From NCBI GenBank assembly GCA_951394405.1, contig OX596336.1, forward strand, positions 2,418,001-2,482,000: a stretch of DNA of 64,000 bases, given 5' to 3'. The notes beneath the pieces are model-generated. The model had not been told where the DNA came from and searched no databases. It worked only from the letters and a program-made list of their open reading frames with translations. This DNA is from Coprinellus micaceus. Its lineage: Eukaryota > Basidiomycota > Agaricomycetes > Agaricales > Psathyrellaceae. Shown piece by piece: positions 36,646 through 47,838 of this stretch. The position numbers and the translations under genes were made by a program. Position 1 is the first letter of the stretch. Every line of letters starts with the position of its first letter.

Positions 36646-37658
36646 GTAGAGCCTTTTGATGTACGAGCATCCGCGTTTCCACGTCCTCGACATCGGCTGG
36701 GGTTTATAATTGAATTTTCGCGCTTCGTACTACAGTGGAATCACCCCCCGGGGTGGGGGGGTCTACCACGGTAGAAATCCGGTTCCGGACACCAGGTCTA
36801 CGACCTGGTAGTGTGAGACTCACGGCCGGCTCCCACTCACCTTCCGATGTGTGGTTGCCGACCTAGGTCAGCGGTTTCGTCCCTGGGGACGAGGAACCGC
36901 TGACCCCCTACTCACTAAAACTCCGAGATTCCTGTGGTACTTGAGGGATTTGCGCATTTTTTCATCATCGTTGGTGACGCCCTCCCACGTCGCCAACGCT
37001 TCACTTAATTTCACGGCACGATTTCCGTATTTCTTGTTGTTCGATGCGTGGATGTCGAAGTCTAGACGCTTTTTCATCATGCTATACCATGCGTTCTCAG
37101 CCTCCTGGGTCGTGACTCTTTTATCCTGTGCACCTTGGTGTCCTACTGCCCATGCACATCTCTTGGTCCAGATTAGCCATGCTGTCTCCGATATCACCAT
37201 CGTATATAGTCTGTTTGTGCCCGTTTTGCTTCCTCTCGCGGCTGGGAATGCACAGGAGATAATTTCTCCTATATTTTCGGGCTTTGACCAGGCTACACCT
37301 TTTTCCTGCATTATGTTGTTTACGAGCTTCCACATGGTTTCTTGCCCTGTATGTGGGCATCTCAGTATGATGTGGTCCGGTGTTTCCAGGACCCCACAGG
37401 CAGCGCAGTTTTCATTTTCGGGTGCGACTCGGTTACCGCAAGGTAGCCCTTTGTGGATCAGTTTCCAGAGGAAAGCCTTTATCTTTTTTTGTATGAGGTA
37501 CTTCGACCTTATCGCTTTCCATATGCGGTCGTCGTTCGGTTTGTATCCCAGTCTGTTATCTATTGCACGCCTCGTCTCGTCGAGGTTGGCACTTGTTGAG
37601 TCACGTGTTCTCAGCCCTTGGCGCCTAATTTCAAGGAGGCTCCGATACAGGTTGGATT
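36617..37658 (-). mobile_element. 5'-truncated non-LTR retrotransposon (LINE)
   Basis: On the minus strand the element ends in a poly(A) tail (30 T on the plus strand, 36615-36644). The exact 13-bp direct repeat GGGAAGACTTCTT is present at 36604-36616 and 37659-37671. The coding part (to the stop at 36868) is the C-terminal segment of a LINE polyprotein after reverse transcriptase and RNase H. It holds the zinc-binding-like region KAFLWKLIHKGLP followed by Cys-x2-Cys, then HIILRCPHTG. No reverse transcriptase domain remains, so the copy is dead. The open frame's first 12-13 residues come from host exon and target duplication, not from the element. Confidence 0.85.
36867..36904. repeat. Stem-loop at the end of the LINE coding region
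   Basis: GTCAGCGGTT plus CGTCC pairs with GGACG plus AACCGCTGAC: a 10-bp and a 5-6-bp helix with a small bulge and a tetraloop CTGG. It overlaps the last codons of the LINE frame, about 220 bp before its poly(A). It may be a 3' RNA structure; some LINEs use such hairpins for reverse-transcriptase recognition. Confidence 0.55.
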
Positions 37659-37695
37659 GGGAAGACTTCTTCCTCGGTCTTTTCTGGTCGGCCAT

Positions 37696-38145
37696 CCTCT
37701 ATCGATCCCTTTGAACTCCAGATGGAGAACGATGTAACCGTCCACAGACCTTCGAGCCGACTTAACGAAACAGGTGGGGCCCCCATAGCTGACCAGGAGC
37801 CGGGTAGCAAGGCATGGTCACTGTTCGCGCATGTTGGCGGCGGTTACGCATGTGTTGAATGTGTACCATCGCAGCACGAGTAGGCGTGACGCAACCCAAG
37901 TGCCACGCTGACTTACGACTTGGGAACGCCTTGTCAAAAAGTGGGTTATTACTGAAACTACAAGATTAGTCTGCTGATACAGCAGCCAAAGACTATTTAC
38001 AATTTCCAATGTGAGGTTTAATTCAATGCGAATGCAAGAGCAAAAAGCACCATGAATGCTGAGTTGGCTAAGCCCAAATCCTAATGAGACGCACCAAACT
38101 ATCCTCACTCTGCCCGCGACCATCGGAACCACCCCAGCCCTCAAG
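37696..38145. other. Intergenic, 450 bp
   Basis: Upstream flank of the interrupted small gene and 3' flank of the multi-pass membrane protein gene. No gene or strong repeat seen. Confidence 0.4.
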
Positions 38146-40021
38146 CTAAGGATAAGTCGTCGAATCTCTCAACCTCCATCTGGCCAACGGGCCGCGCCAC
38201 CATATCGAATTACTTGGCCGTACAGTGGGCGGAGATGTCTGGATTGCTGCTGTAGCCCCCACCGTTCTTCGTGGTGGCGATTCTGGGATAGTAATCCGCA
38301 GGTCTCTTCTGCCCCTACCCGTGGGCGGATCTTCATCGTCTTGAAGCGACGTTCGAGATGCCGTCCTAGGCAGAGGCCTTTCATGAGTCCTCGGCGGTTC
38401 GTGTACGTCATTGTCTTCCTCGAAGGAACTTGTCACCGACGGCTGACGCCTAGGCGTGGACGGCCCTGCCACGGGGACATCCTGCATTTCGATCCCTTCC
38501 TCCCTGGCATCCCTCCGGCTCGCAATCGAGAAGCTCCTTCTCGTACGATTCTCGCCGGATACTGGCGTGGGGGCAATCCTCCACCCAAAGCTTCCCAAAC
38601 CCCACCCATCTCCCGACCTTGGTGCTCTCCTCTGGCCATTCCTTTCCAATTCCCTGATACGCTGCACACGCTCTGCGGCTTGCTTCCGTGCGGCTGCGTT
38701 GTGTTCCCGCCGTATGAAAGCGTACCACTCGTGAATGAAGCGCGGCAACGACCGAGGCAACGTGGTGAAGGAAACGGCAGAGGTGACTGACAAAGTGGGT
38801 GATGGTGGTGACTGGGCGCCTCTTTCGGGTGTAACAGATCTCCGCGTCGACTTGCGTTTACGAGGCCGAAGCCCTTCTTCGTCTTCCTCAATGTGATGAG
38901 TCCTCCAAACCCCTGAAACACCCTTCCACACGTTCTTCGCTCTACCCTTCTGGTCTTTCTTCCTCTGTTGAGCCTTCCGCCTGCTCTCCCTCTTCCGTAG
39001 GCGCTCCTCCACGTCTTCCTCGGCATCGCCCAGGCTTCCATGACCCAGATTGCCACTCCCCGCTCCGACCCACCACCACCACCCTAGAAAGCTCTGCCAT
39101 AGCACAACGGCCCACATCAAGCCGGGAAGCCACACAAACTCATCCTCCTTGTTCACGAACAGGAAGTTCAGCGCGGTGGAGACGACAGCGAGTGCGAGCG
39201 CCCCGCAGCCGAATGCCATCGTGCCCCCATCGGTGCGCCAGGCTTGTTTGCGGTTGACCAGAAGCCCCCAGATGAAGAGAGCAACGGTGAACAGAAGGGA
39301 GAGGGTTGCATTGCACACGTTGCGGACAGCGGATGCGATAATATTGATCTTGACATCCGAGCTGATTGGGACCAGTTGCATCACTGCAGCGACGACAGCC
39401 AAAGGTCCAAGGAGGGCAAAGATGAGACGGCCTTCGAGTCGAGAGGGGTATAAGAGAGTAAGGAACTGAATATGGGTGATCTATGAACTCCGTTAGCACA
39501 AAGAGCGAGAAAGGAGGGTTTTACTCACCTGAATGAGTCCACTCGTCGAGGCGTTCATCACTAACCATGTCGCCCTCTCCGCCATACTCCACATATCGGC
39601 ATCTTCCCCATCCAACGGCGGTGGCACGTTCACGGCAATGTAGTTGAGCATGTAGGGCCATAGTTCGCTCTGGGCTAGCGTTTGCGATAGCACAACATGA
39701 ATGGTCGCAATGAGAGATATGAGCAGGGTAGTCACCCCGGAAAGCTGGAGCACATAGTTCACTGGGGCCAAGGGCCAGTGGTACTGGGCTGTGAACATGA
39801 GATGTATGAATAGAACAGCGACGAGTGTTAATATTATGCCTGTGAGAAGAATCTGGACAGGCAAAGAGCGAGCAAATGCTGGTCGAAAGCGAATATATGG
39901 GTCATCTGTGTATCCGACGCTGGGTAATATTAGGCTCCCACTCGACCTATATGCATTCAACTCACTCGGCAGCTAGAACATGCCCGACTCCAACGAGTAG
40001 CCAGGGCAATGGGGAGATCAT
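38146..40021 (-). CDS. Multi-pass membrane protein, basidiomycete type, 593 aa
   Basis: Exons: 40021-39966, 39919-39529, 39480-38146. The first exon (MISPLPWLLVGVGHVLAA) reads like a signal peptide and joins through a split Asp codon to VGYTDDPYIRFRPAF. About seven hydrophobic segments follow, for example VQILLTGIILTLVAVLFIHL, VTTLLISLIATIHVVL, LIFALLGPLAVVAAVMQLV, ATLSLLFTVALFIWGLLV, ALALAVVSTALNFLF and PGLMWAVVLWQSFLGWWWW. A long charged, Ser/Arg-rich cytosolic tail of about 300 residues follows. The layout resembles a seven-helix receptor with a regulatory tail. I do not recognise a named family; homologues in other mushrooms are expected. Confidence 0.82.
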
Positions 40022-40748
40022 CGTTATGGGTACATGGGGGTAAGGGACGAGGAGGAAGGGAGCATGCACCGGCAAATTGGGAATTCGCCGGGTGTGTGCA
40101 GCAAAGCATCAGCAACAACCTGAGCACACAAGCGTATACATCGCAACGGCGGAGGGATGTAGTAGAATCATCAATCGATTTCGAAGCAAATCCGGTGAAC
40201 GATGATCCTGTTCTGAGGAATACAGTTCCAGCGTTTGCTTAACTTTCCTGGTTTTCTGGTCACCAATCTCTCCCATTCTTTCCGAGACCCTCTGCTTGCC
40301 AAACCGCCATTGGCGCATAAGCCGTTGAGTAGTCACCTGAAGAACCCATTCTAACGCACACAACGGCAACGAACGCCCCACCGAGCTTGGCCGTGTACTT
40401 AATACAACCCAGAGAAGCGCCGGGGTGTGACCCAATTCCCTGTCGCCGAACAAGAGGGGACACGGACCTTTCAATCGCGATAGCTCAACAGCCCGGATCG
40501 TGCTAGTAATCCAAGCCGAGATGCATTGTAAACGTTGTTATGGTGTCTGGGTATTGGAATCGGTGGGTAGCATATCCGCAAATCGTGTCGTCAAAATGTC
40601 GTGTCCGCGTCATGAATGTCGTAAAACAGGCAAACCCAGCAACTGTAGCTCAGTCACCCGTCTAGTAACTATTATGGTGGTGGTGATGGTGGTGGTGTCT
40701 GCTCCGGACTTTTGTTAATATGGAAACCCACTCATTGGGAAGGATCAC
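40022..40748. other. Intergenic, 727 bp
   Basis: Between the starts and ends of two minus-strand membrane genes. It contains a short GGT/GAT tract near 40675-40700 (ggtggtggtgatggtggtgg). No supported gene. Confidence 0.4.
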
Positions 40749-41467
40749 TCACCGTCGAACCCCGCAACAATAGCAAACCCTGGCGCTCAGCAGCAAAACC
40801 GCCAGCCACACCATCGCGCACCCAACAAGCATAAGCCATACTCCGTTCCCAAACACAATTTCCAGACCAAAAGAACCGCCATTGAGCCCCGCCAGCTGAT
40901 TCTTGGCCGTGACCACTAGGGCAAAGTCCACACCCAGGACAATTGTGCTCGCGATTGCGGCCAGGATGGTGAGCAGAAGCACAAATATTGCAAACCCGTG
41001 GGAGCCGAGGAACAGGGAGAAGAAGGCCGCCACAAAAACGATCGCAGCGGCTATAGGGTGCAAAATGAGCACTGTGAGAAGCCCGGTTTGAAGGATGTCA
41101 ACGACTACGGGACTGAAGCCGGCAAGGGCTACAACGCTTTCAGGAATTGTGTACCGGAGCTGTGGCCCTATGCATGCTACATTCTCTTGGAGAGCACTGT
41201 CAAACCCAGGTGAGGAGGGTCCAAGAATAGTACGACATGACAACCAGAAACAGACCTCGATGCGCACAAACCCCATGCCCCAAACCTAACCTTCTGAGCT
41301 ACACTGGTTGGTACATCGGGTTGGACCGTAGATTGAAGGGTGAAAATGTAGATGGGCTTGACGATGGGGAGGGAGATGGCGACCAGGAGGAAGAGTGCAA
41401 ATGCCGCCACTAGCAGGATGCAGCTGATGCTTGAGATGACCCGATACCTCGCTAGTGGCTTATGCAT
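40749..41467 (-). CDS. SUR7/PalI-family four-helix membrane protein, 219 aa
   Basis: Exons 41467-41256 and 41196-40749, phase 2 intron. There is one hydrophobic helix after a short N-terminus (ISCILLVAAFALFLLVAISL), then an outer loop with the claudin-like motif FGAWGLC and a second Cys in ENVACIG. Three more helices follow (LTVLILHPIAAAIVFVAAFF, AIFVLLLTILAAIASTIVLG, VWLMLVGCAMVWLAVLLL). This pattern is that of the SUR7/PalI (Rim9) family, which sits in the plasma membrane: in eisosome domains (Sur7) or in the ambient pH-sensing complex (PalI/Rim9). The short tail (VCYCCGVRR) lacks the long cytosolic extension of PalI. Which branch it belongs to is not settled. Confidence 0.82.
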
Positions 41468-41869
41468 TGTCCCTCAAGCCCTCGACTGAACGTAGCCTTG
41501 CGGGAAGGGCGGCAAGGTAGGAATAGGAGAGAAAATGGTAGAGGGAAAGGTTTCAACACGAGAGGCTCGGGCTAATAGTAAGATTCTCCCATGACACTTT
41601 TGGGTTGATGAGGGTGAGAAGGGTGGTGGATTGGTCGGAAGCAGTTGCTGCAGTAGCAGCATACTTAGGGGCGTCGCTTCTAAAGAAAGGACCTCTTCGA
41701 AGGAAGCACGTTCGAGATTTAGCAACCTCAGTATTGGTTTAAAAACTGTATTCGTTTCAACAAGCATGAAATCCGCAAAGGAATTATGTCGCACAACTTA
41801 TCATCTCGGGGACTCGGAGGCTGGCTGTCCCAAGGCTGTCTTCAACAGAGTGTTTAGCTAGGCTCAACC
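41468..41869. other. Intergenic, about 400 bp
   Basis: Upstream region of the SUR7-like gene and 3' flank of HUB1. No gene seen. Confidence 0.4.
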
Positions 41870-42396
41870 CTAGTACATTTCTAGGGACATTCCGTCGTGG
41901 ATCTCGTAGTCTGCAAGTGTGATATGGTCCTTGTAGATAGTATACCTGATTTATGAGAAACTGTGAGTGCCATCTTCTAGAGTCGATCGCAAAAGAATCG
42001 AAAGGGAGAAAGCAGCGTAAGAGTTGGAGTACGAGACCCATACGTACCATTTCTTCAACTGGATCTTGGTATGATCTGTACCCGTCTGTGCGGCAATGAG
42101 CTTCTTCAAGTCTCCTACTGTATCGTCTGGGCTGCACTTGACTCGGACTACATGTGATAGAGGTTTGGGCGGCGATTGTAAGGTAAGGGGCATCAAGATA
42201 GAGAATGATATCGTTAGGAATTATTGAAGGATATAGGCGTCAGGGGGTAGGAACGTCAGGTTCGACATGCATGCATCGAAGTCCAAAGGTTACGAACCTT
42301 TCCGTCCCAGACGATCATTGGCGATAACCTACTTCAAAGATACATCAGTGCGTTCCACATGCGTCGAGGCAACCTTCTCACCTCAATGAGACCCAT
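41870..42396 (-). CDS. HUB1: Ubiquitin-like splicing modifier Hub1/UBL5, 73 aa
   Basis: Four exons: 42396-42382 (15 nt), 42328-42298, 42147-42048, 41945-41870. The joined protein begins [20 protein letters not shown] and contains [32 protein letters not shown] and [16 protein letters not shown]. It is full length (73 residues in yeast and human), with the family's double-Tyr-type end instead of a Gly-Gly tail; here a single Tyr precedes the stop. Hub1 binds non-covalently to the spliceosomal protein Snu66 and affects 5' splice-site use. The ATG is 212 bp from the divergent TRAPPC11 gene. The long third intron (150 nt, between exons 2 and 3) is unusual for this window. Confidence 0.96.
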
Positions 42397-42608
42397 TTTG
42401 TGTTCCTTGGTGGTGGTTCAAGTTCAAGAAACGAACCGGAATTGAACAATGCCAACAGCAATCGAGTCCAGATCTCGGCCATTTGTGTGATTGCCGATAT
42501 GTTTGCACTGAGGGACACTGCCAAGCACGCCAACTTATCACCTACCCAAAGTTGCAGGTTGGGCGCTTAACCCGAATTCCATGACAAGGTGAACGAGATA
42601 CCGCAACC
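42397..42608. promoter_or_regulatory. Bidirectional promoter of HUB1 and TRAPPC11
   Basis: 212 bp between two divergent ATGs. No TATA box is evident on either side. Confidence 0.5.
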
Positions 42609-45600
42609 ATGAACTCATACCCACCAGAGCTTCTCGCGCAGCTTGCGCCTGTCATGTTTGTCGCTGGCCTTGACGTTCCCAAGCCCCAAGGATCCTCAGA
42701 GACGGCCCCTACATCCCCAGGTCTCCAAATGCAAAGCCCCCAGCAACTCGATCCATTTCAAATCCTCTCCATTAGACTAAGGGATGCACTCCTTTCTCAA
42801 CGGAAACCTGCGATATGGGCTCCGGAAAAGAACAAGACCTTCCATGTTCTCATCGTGTCTCCCGATGTCCTCTTCCCCCCTCGCAAACTCGTCCCACCTG
42901 AAGACCCTGCCTTCACATCCTCCCACAGTCCCTTAAGCCCCTTGACACCTTCAAGTCCCCTCTATCCAGATGGCCTTATCGCACCGATATGGATACGCAA
43001 GCACACGACCCTCGTTCCCAGCGTGTTTGTCATGTTCATGCGAATTTCCGAACTGCCGCACAACATCGTCAGAAGCCCACTGGAGGGCACAGGTGGACTG
43101 GAGGGTGAGAAGGAGAGAGCAGAAGAAGAGCGTAGCCGTGATGTTGAGCTTGCGAAGGAGATTGCGAATAGGAAGAGGGGGACTAGTGAGCGAGGCGTCA
43201 AGTTGACGGTCGTGTTGATGGCTAGCCGGCGATTGCTGGGTGCGTTTCCGATCTCTGCATAGTGCGAGAGGGCTAACTGGAGTCGTAGACGACCCTTCCT
43301 TGGACGCGAGGTTGACCTTTATCAGGAGGCAAAGTGGGTTGGACTCCAGAGCTGCTCTCTTTGTGCTCAGTCCAGTCAGTTCCTCAGAGCTTCATGACTT
43401 TGTCAGAAGGTGCGGCTAACTCTGTTTCCAACACTTTAATGCTCATTATACACAGCCTTCAACAAGCACTCTATGACCCCGCCCTTGAATACTATACAGC
43501 GCACTCGAAACGCGTTCGACGCAAACGCAACCGGCACTCTCAGACCACGGTCACATCCTATCCTAACCCTGCAGCAGCCTCGCTCGCCAACCCGAATATC
43601 TCGAGACCGCTGAGGCCAGAGGGATGGACAGTGCGATATGAATACAAGATGGCGTGCTTCGCAGAGTTTAGAGGGGAGGATGAGGTAGCCTTGAAGTGAG
43701 TGGCACCGTTGTGAGATGAGGCATATAATTGACCGTCCACAGACACTACCAAGACGCATATGCGACGCTCACGATCATGTTTGGGTCTACTGCGATCTTG
43801 CCCCCGCGAACGAAACGCTGGGCAGAAGCAAAGGTTCTCGCGGATTGCATCAACATCAAGGTGAACTAACTTTCCTCCCTCGGGTGCTGTGCGTGGTTGA
43901 TATTGGAAGGCAGATCGTGAAGCTCTACCTCTATAACAACGAACATGCGCTCGCGCTCTCTCACCACAATACTCACATCCGCCAATTTGGCGACTTTTCA
44001 CGGGGGTGGGGAATAGGAGAGGAGACATACGAGTTCTGGAGCTGGGTCGCTAGGCAGTACCGGATTCTGGCCGAGCTCATCGACCAAGGTGCACGGGCGG
44101 GCTTGACTTTGCCCGTGCACCAGCCCCATCCCTCGACCGCACCAAAACCAGCAGGCGCAGGGCTGTTGCCTGAAATAGACACCATGGCGCGGAGTGCAGG
44201 GATCAATCCCAGCCACGCCCTGCAGCACTCGGGGTTCTATTACTATATGGCAGCGAAGTGCACGGATGCGAGGCGGGCGAGGTTCTTGGCTGCTCTCGAA
44301 GCGGAATCGAATGGGCAGCCCATCTCGATCGCGCCTGGGTTCTCGAATGAGAAGAAGGTGGACCACCCAGCGCTGGTGCTTGAGGTGCTTTCCCCAATCT
44401 ATCACTATGAGCAGTTGACTGAGGCAGTACGTAGCTCTACACCAAGGCCTACGAACAGTTTAAGCGGCATACACCAATCTCATCCTCCAACCCGTCCACT
44501 AACGCCGCTCCAACAAGGCTCACTCTATACATCGCCTACCGTATCGCAGAGGTGCACGCAGAGTCAGGAAAGTTCGACATGGCGGTCAAGTTCTTTGAGC
44601 GCATCGCTAAGACCTACAGGGACGAAGGGGAAGGCGGATGGGATGCATTGTTGAAGCCTCTCCTTGAAGCTTGGTACAAGTGTGCGCAGAGAATGGGGGA
44701 TGTCGAGGGGAGTGTGAAACTGCTGATTGAAATGATGGGGCAAGGTACGTTGGCCGAGCCGGACTATGTGACCCCGAGTGACCTGTCGCAACCGTTCCAG
44801 ATCTGGCAGAAAGCGAAGACCCCAATGCACTTGAGGAGGATCTTTTAGCCGTATTCCAGGTACGTTCGTATCCGGCGATCCGTCCGTCTTCACCCAAGCG
44901 CTTGTCGGACAGCCGTGTGCGCCTCTTTCTGCTCCTCAGTTCTGATCCTCCGATATTCTAGAGTACGGTCCCCTCGTCAACCGATGAACCTCTGTTGTTC
45001 GATCTCCCCGGAGCCAAGCCGATATGTAAGTCAATTCTTATATCTCTAATCATATTAAGAAAGGAAAGCTTGATTGACTGACCCTCTGCCTCTACCTCTT
45101 TCGATTCGATGATATAGTTGAAACAGATATCGTGTTCTGGAAAGATAAGGTTAATGTGGACGAAGCTGCGCCGTTCCAGCTCCTCATCACAGCACCAAAG
45201 CAAACTGTTGTCTCATCTCTGCCGTTCACCACTGTGGAGATCATCTTCGAGCACATAACTGAGCCCATCATTCTACGGCACGAGGATACAGATGAAGGAT
45301 GGAAGGGTAACAAAGTTACGAGGGTTGATATTGGAATGATCAACCTGGGCGAGTCTTCTCCGCCGAAAGAGATTGAAACCAATTTGCGATGGCCCTGTGG
45401 TGGCACCCTCGTCTGTACTGGTGCCCTGGTTTCGAGTGGAATCCGTACGCTTGGGGTGAGTGCGCTTCTCGATCAACCTACGACCGGATACGTTGTTGGT
45501 CATCTAATTTCCTAACTATGGTATAGGTTAAGACCGTTGTCTTCAACATTGAAAGCAACAGCTGGAAGGTCAGGGTACCCGTAAAACCACGCCTGTCAAA

Positions 45601-47434
45601 GGCCGCTGCAGGATCGACTTCGGAGCCTCGTTGGCTGCGTTCGGTCGACCCGCCCCAGTTTATCGCAGTCAAGCGCGCGAATCGCGAGAGGACGTTGTGA
45701 GTCTTATATCTGTAAAACTTTTCAACACATTAATTCACCCAAACATACCACGCTTCCTCCCCCTGGTTGGTTGTTCGCTGACAGAGTTAAACCTCAACCA
45801 CACCGATTCGATGTTTCTATAGTCCATCAAGAACCAGCTTTCTTAGACGAGGGCTATTCGATCGTCATTGCAGTTGTGAATCGAGACGACAGAGAGCTGG
45901 AAGTCATCGCCGACGTCCTATTGCAGCCAACTGACATTGACTATGCGGGTGGGTCCCTCCTTATCTCGGAACTTCACCCAATTCTGTGGTTCTCAAACTG
46001 ATCATGCATGATCCAACTCCTCATAGTCAATACCATATCGGTGAACGGCGAAACATCAACAGGATTAATTAAGGATGTGCCATTTGGCACCCTCGCACCT
46101 GGGGCGCAGGCAACGGAGACCCTGCATTTGATGAATGCTGGTTCTGGAGGCAATCGGCTCTTGGACATATCCATTTCGGCTTCCTCCTCTCAGACACGGA
46201 ATGAAACCACACCCGAACCCCCCTCCGGCGAGGGTGAAGATGTTCCGGAGCCGGCGTCACCTGAACAGGACGTACACAGGACTGTGCACCAAGAGACTAT
46301 AACCGTCCCAACCGTGGCGCCGTTTGCAACTGAGAACGATGTTGCGTATGCGAGAACACGGGGAGATTGGCAGGGACTGGCGGATTTGGGTACATTCGAG
46401 GACGATTGCTTCGATCAGAGGAAGGGGAGCGAAGCATCTATCAATGTGAAGTTAGAATGCACGGGTCCTTGGGGTGTGCGTATCGATGGGATCAAGCTGG
46501 AGACGCCAGTGAGTATATGCCTTTTCGCCATGGCCATTGTGGGTTCTAATATACGAGGAAGGATACACCAGAGATCAAGGTGGTGGATTCTTCGATCGAC
46601 CTGGCCGAAGGGAGCCTGTTTCCTGCAGGTATGCGGTTGGATTTCATACCTCTTGCTGACCACGTTCTTATAGCTCTGCCCCTCTAGAATTTCTAACTGG
46701 CGACGAGTTTTACATGTCCTGCCGCGCTTTGATCGGGATAAAGGACGACGGAAAGGGTGATGAATACCTCTTCCCCGATCCTGGCCGATTTATCGTCAAG
46801 TGGCGAAGGTGAGTGGCACCCTGTTCAGATATGGACGCTTCCAGCCATCCTCGGGTTTGAATCTAAGTAACCTTCGACGTTAAGGATCCTGCAAGATGGA
46901 ACTTTCGGATCAACTTCCACCACCATTGTGCCCTTGCCGCCTCTCCGTCCACCAAGTGACACCATTGTTGCGCTTTTCGACATTCCTCCAACAGCCAAGC
47001 TCCACGCGCCTATATCACTCACGGTGTTCCTTCGGAACCACCACCCCACGCGATCGGCTAACGTCACTGTACATCTGGAACCAGACGTTTCAGACGGCTT
47101 TGTCGTTGCTGGACTGCGCAGCGGCCGTGTACCTGTCCTCTTACCTGGTGCAGAAGAGAAGCTGCAATGGATGCTTATTCCTTTGGAGTGTGGGTATTTG
47201 AACATTCCGAAGATCAGGGTTTTGGACAGGAGAAGAGCAATTCCCGTCCCTTCTGGAGGGGAGGAGGCACTTCAGGATGGGTACGTGGGTGAGGCAGTGC
47301 AGATAGTCGATTTGAGGAGGGATGAGAGGAGGCAGGAAAAGGTGCAGACCAACGAGATCACAGAGGGACGAGCGAATGAGGCGACGATCGTGGAGTCTGG
47401 CTCGAACCTAGGGTGTGTCCTCGTGCTGCCCTGA
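42609..47434 (+). CDS. TRAPP complex subunit TRAPPC11 (Foie-gras/Gryzun), 1297 aa
   Basis: Fifteen exons: 42609-43239, 43289-43409, 43456-43695, 43743-43860, 43914-44384, 44435-44744, 44801-44859, 44962-45025, 45118-45455, 45527-45696, 45785-45948, 46027-46508, 46574-46628, 46688-46808, 46885-47434; all phases agree. The N-terminal part has FHVLIVSPDVLFPP and the alpha-solenoid Foie-gras region: HYQDAYATLTIMF, then IVKLYLYNNEHALALSHHNT, FWSWVARQYRILAELI, and RLTLYIAYRIAEVHAESGKF. The C-terminal half is beta-rich (Gryzun-like), for example ANVTVHLEPDVSDGFVVAGL. TRAPPC11 belongs to the TRAPPIII tethering complex, a Rab GEF in ER-Golgi traffic and autophagy. The low-complexity insert SPLSPLTPSSPLYPDGL is typical of fungal copies. 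One acceptor is a tandem AGAG (46570-46573); the second AG keeps phase. Confidence 0.92.
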
Positions 47435-47838
47435 TGGTGGTTCCTGTGGTTGCGGTGGGAGTGCATGCATTTGGTATTCGGATTATATATGTAGATTCAA
47501 ACTACAGCTGCGTGGTGCGCTCGATTTCTTGCTTTCGAAAGGTCCCTGTTGCCATATAGGCGATTTAAACACGCCAATATTTGGCGCTCCCTTATACAGT
47601 CATATGCCCTGTGTTTACATGGAGTCAAATCAATTACAAATACAAGGTATGGTAGTACAAGGGTTACTCATACGGAACGGTAGCTTGAAGCAGATATATA
47701 GCGAGGGAAGTGAAGAAGAGCATATGGGAGATAAATTGGACCAGAGAGAACTTTTATGGAGGGGGTAGTAAGGGTATCAGAGATGTTGAATTGAAAAAAA
47801 AAAAAAAAAAAAAATCTAGGACAGGGGGGCCGTCTGAT
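47435..47838. other. Convergent 3' region with a 21-A tract
   Basis: About 400 bp between TRAPPC11 (plus) and the kinase gene (minus). It is AT-rich and contains 21 consecutive A at 47794-47814. No target-site duplication or coding remnant supports a retro-insertion. Confidence 0.5.

Larger units (their letters stand above)
36291..37695 (-). pseudogene. Small three-exon gene split by a LINE insertion
   Basis: If the LINE and one copy of the 13-bp target duplication are removed, a consistent gene appears on the minus strand. Exon A is 37695-37659 plus 36603-36599 (42 nt, beginning MADQKRPRKKSSRQ). Exon B is 36537-36463 (75 nt). Exon C is 36398-36291 (108 nt, ending with TAA). The introns (61 and 64 nt) have GT-AG ends and all three exons are in phase, giving 74 residues. 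The N-terminus is basic and the rest is acidic and Thr/Ser-rich. I do not recognise the protein, and further 5' exons cannot be excluded. Since the LINE lies inside exon A, this allele should be broken. Confidence 0.55.

Noticed and set aside
36868..37695. Reading the 275-codon LINE frame as a host gene that starts at MADQKR
   Set aside because: Poly(A), the 13-bp duplication and the zinc-knuckle/RNase-H-flanking sequence show a LINE; the first residues are host exon.
47794..47814. 21-A tract as the tail of a retro-insertion
   Set aside because: No target-site duplication, no LINE-like coding part next to it; treated as a homopolymer in a 3' flank.
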